From NCBI GenBank assembly GCA_016806645.1, contig JACSYO010001674.1, positions 5,071,501 to 5,135,500 on the forward strand: 64,000 nt of DNA, given 5' to 3'. Shown here piece after piece: positions 63,401-64,000 of the stretch. The DNA comes from Ophiodon elongatus. Its lineage: Eukaryota > Chordata > Actinopteri > Perciformes > Hexagrammidae. A program made the position numbers and the translations under genes. The number at the start of each line of letters is the position of its first letter. The first letter of the stretch is position 1. The notes beneath the pieces were generated by a model. It was not told the origin of the DNA, did not search any database, and saw only the letters and a program-made list of their open reading frames with translations.

Positions 63401-64000
63401 GCCGCGTTAATCAGGATAAAATGTCTATCTCATCTATTTTCAGTGGCTGACCGCAATAATGAGTCATTAAACATTGTGTTTCAGAGAAATCCATCTCCAT
63501 CTTGGCCCAAAGATATTCTGAGATTATTCACATTATCTCTTATTGTCCACCAAAGTACGATGGCGTCAGATCAAAATGTAAAGACATCTGCGGAGGAAGA
63601 CGGACACAAATTAAATAAATCAAATAGGATGTAGAAGGTTAATCAGGAGGTAAGTATTCATACACAGCCTCTATGTTTATTGAATCATCTTCTACAGAGG
63701 ACATATTGTTGTACTGTGTCAAATGATCCTGCCCAATGAAAAGACTGTCTCCATCTCATTTTGCCCTCAACTGTTATGACATTGTCTGTGTGTCTGCAAG
63801 CACAAGGTATCCTGGAGACTATCACATTTCCTGTTTGAAGTCATCTTTGGAATACACTGCTGCCATGGACACGTCCTAATACCCCTTATCTATATAGACC
63901 TGTAAATAATTAAAATACTAACATCTGTTTATTTATTCTGGTCTACTGGAAATCTACATGTATCATGAATTTAAACTTCATGTCAAGCAAAGGCACACAT
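60407..64000. other. Non-coding stretch, nothing assigned except small motifs
   Basis: A runs at 60668-60684, a small hairpin at 61587-61629, an (AT)n run at 61929-61942 and a possible family G opening at 61908-61927. No igsf21 first exon or other gene was recognised up to the window end. Confidence 0.5.
61587..61629. repeat. Small hairpin enclosing an 11-bp tandem duplication
   Basis: TTACTTGGT (61587-61595) and ACCAAGTAA (61621-61629) are exact inverted complements. Between them GTCAACGTGTT occurs twice in tandem (61596-61606 and 61607-61617). Confidence 0.85.

Larger units (their letters stand above)
33073..64000 (-). other. igsf21: Intron upstream of the igsf21 exon (partial; inferred)
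   Basis: This is inferred from the minus-strand orientation of the exon. The signal-peptide exon should lie upstream, at higher coordinates. I looked on the minus strand for a short Met-initiated hydrophobic segment ending in phase 1 before a GT donor and found no convincing candidate. The intron therefore probably extends past the window edge (more than 30.9 kb). An untranslated or poorly conserved first exon inside this interval cannot be excluded. Confidence 0.7.

Noticed and set aside
1..64000. CRISPR arrays, operons, phage or bacterial mobile elements
   Set aside because: No regularly spaced direct repeats with unique spacers, no ribosome-binding-site-led gene runs, and all other signs are vertebrate.

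Overview
The window is vertebrate, almost certainly teleost, nuclear DNA. It is AT-rich and full of short microsatellites, and has no bacterial-style gene packing. Many stretches belong to interspersed repeat families that I associate with spiny-rayed (acanthomorph) fishes. The repeat-family calls rest on remembered sequence and on matches between copies inside the window, not on a database search.

Only one protein-coding exon can be supported. It is a 113-nt exon on the minus strand (32960-33072), with a consensus acceptor and donor. It encodes the start of the first immunoglobulin domain of IGSF21, a GPI-anchored or secreted synaptic adhesion protein. The reading frame, both splice sites and the residue pattern agree with this. 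The rest of the window is then probably intron: 33073-64000 is the intron before this exon and 1-32959 the intron after it, both incomplete. I could not find the signal-peptide exon or the next Ig exon, so each intron appears to exceed about 31 kb.

Layout by region. 1-5 kb has a 13-bp minisatellite followed by one copy of dispersed family A. 5-7.1 kb has a CA microsatellite and the longest copy of family B. 12-18.7 kb is rich in diverged teleost repeats, including a SINE/L2-like tail. 20-28 kb has further copies of families A and B, and an ATT repeat. 31.4-31.8 kb has a T-run and a small Tc1-like terminal-repeat element. 32.96-33.07 kb is the exon. 34.7 kb has a perfect 19-bp hairpin. 39.6-40.8 kb has a family E element interrupted by a 133-bp G/AG purine tract. 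47.3-50 kb has family F and three long dinucleotide arrays. 51.6-53.3 kb has a foldback element and another repeat. 58.8-59.8 kb has two more partial copies of family E. 60.2-60.4 kb has a palindromic GATA/TATC array.

The other open frames in the window (mostly 60-136 codons) look like chance frames in AT-rich DNA; none shows a recognisable domain. I found no convincing new gene system. The items most worth checking are the igsf21 exon with its very long introns, the perfect hairpin, the foldback element, the purine tract and a small signal-peptide-like frame at 48.3 kb.
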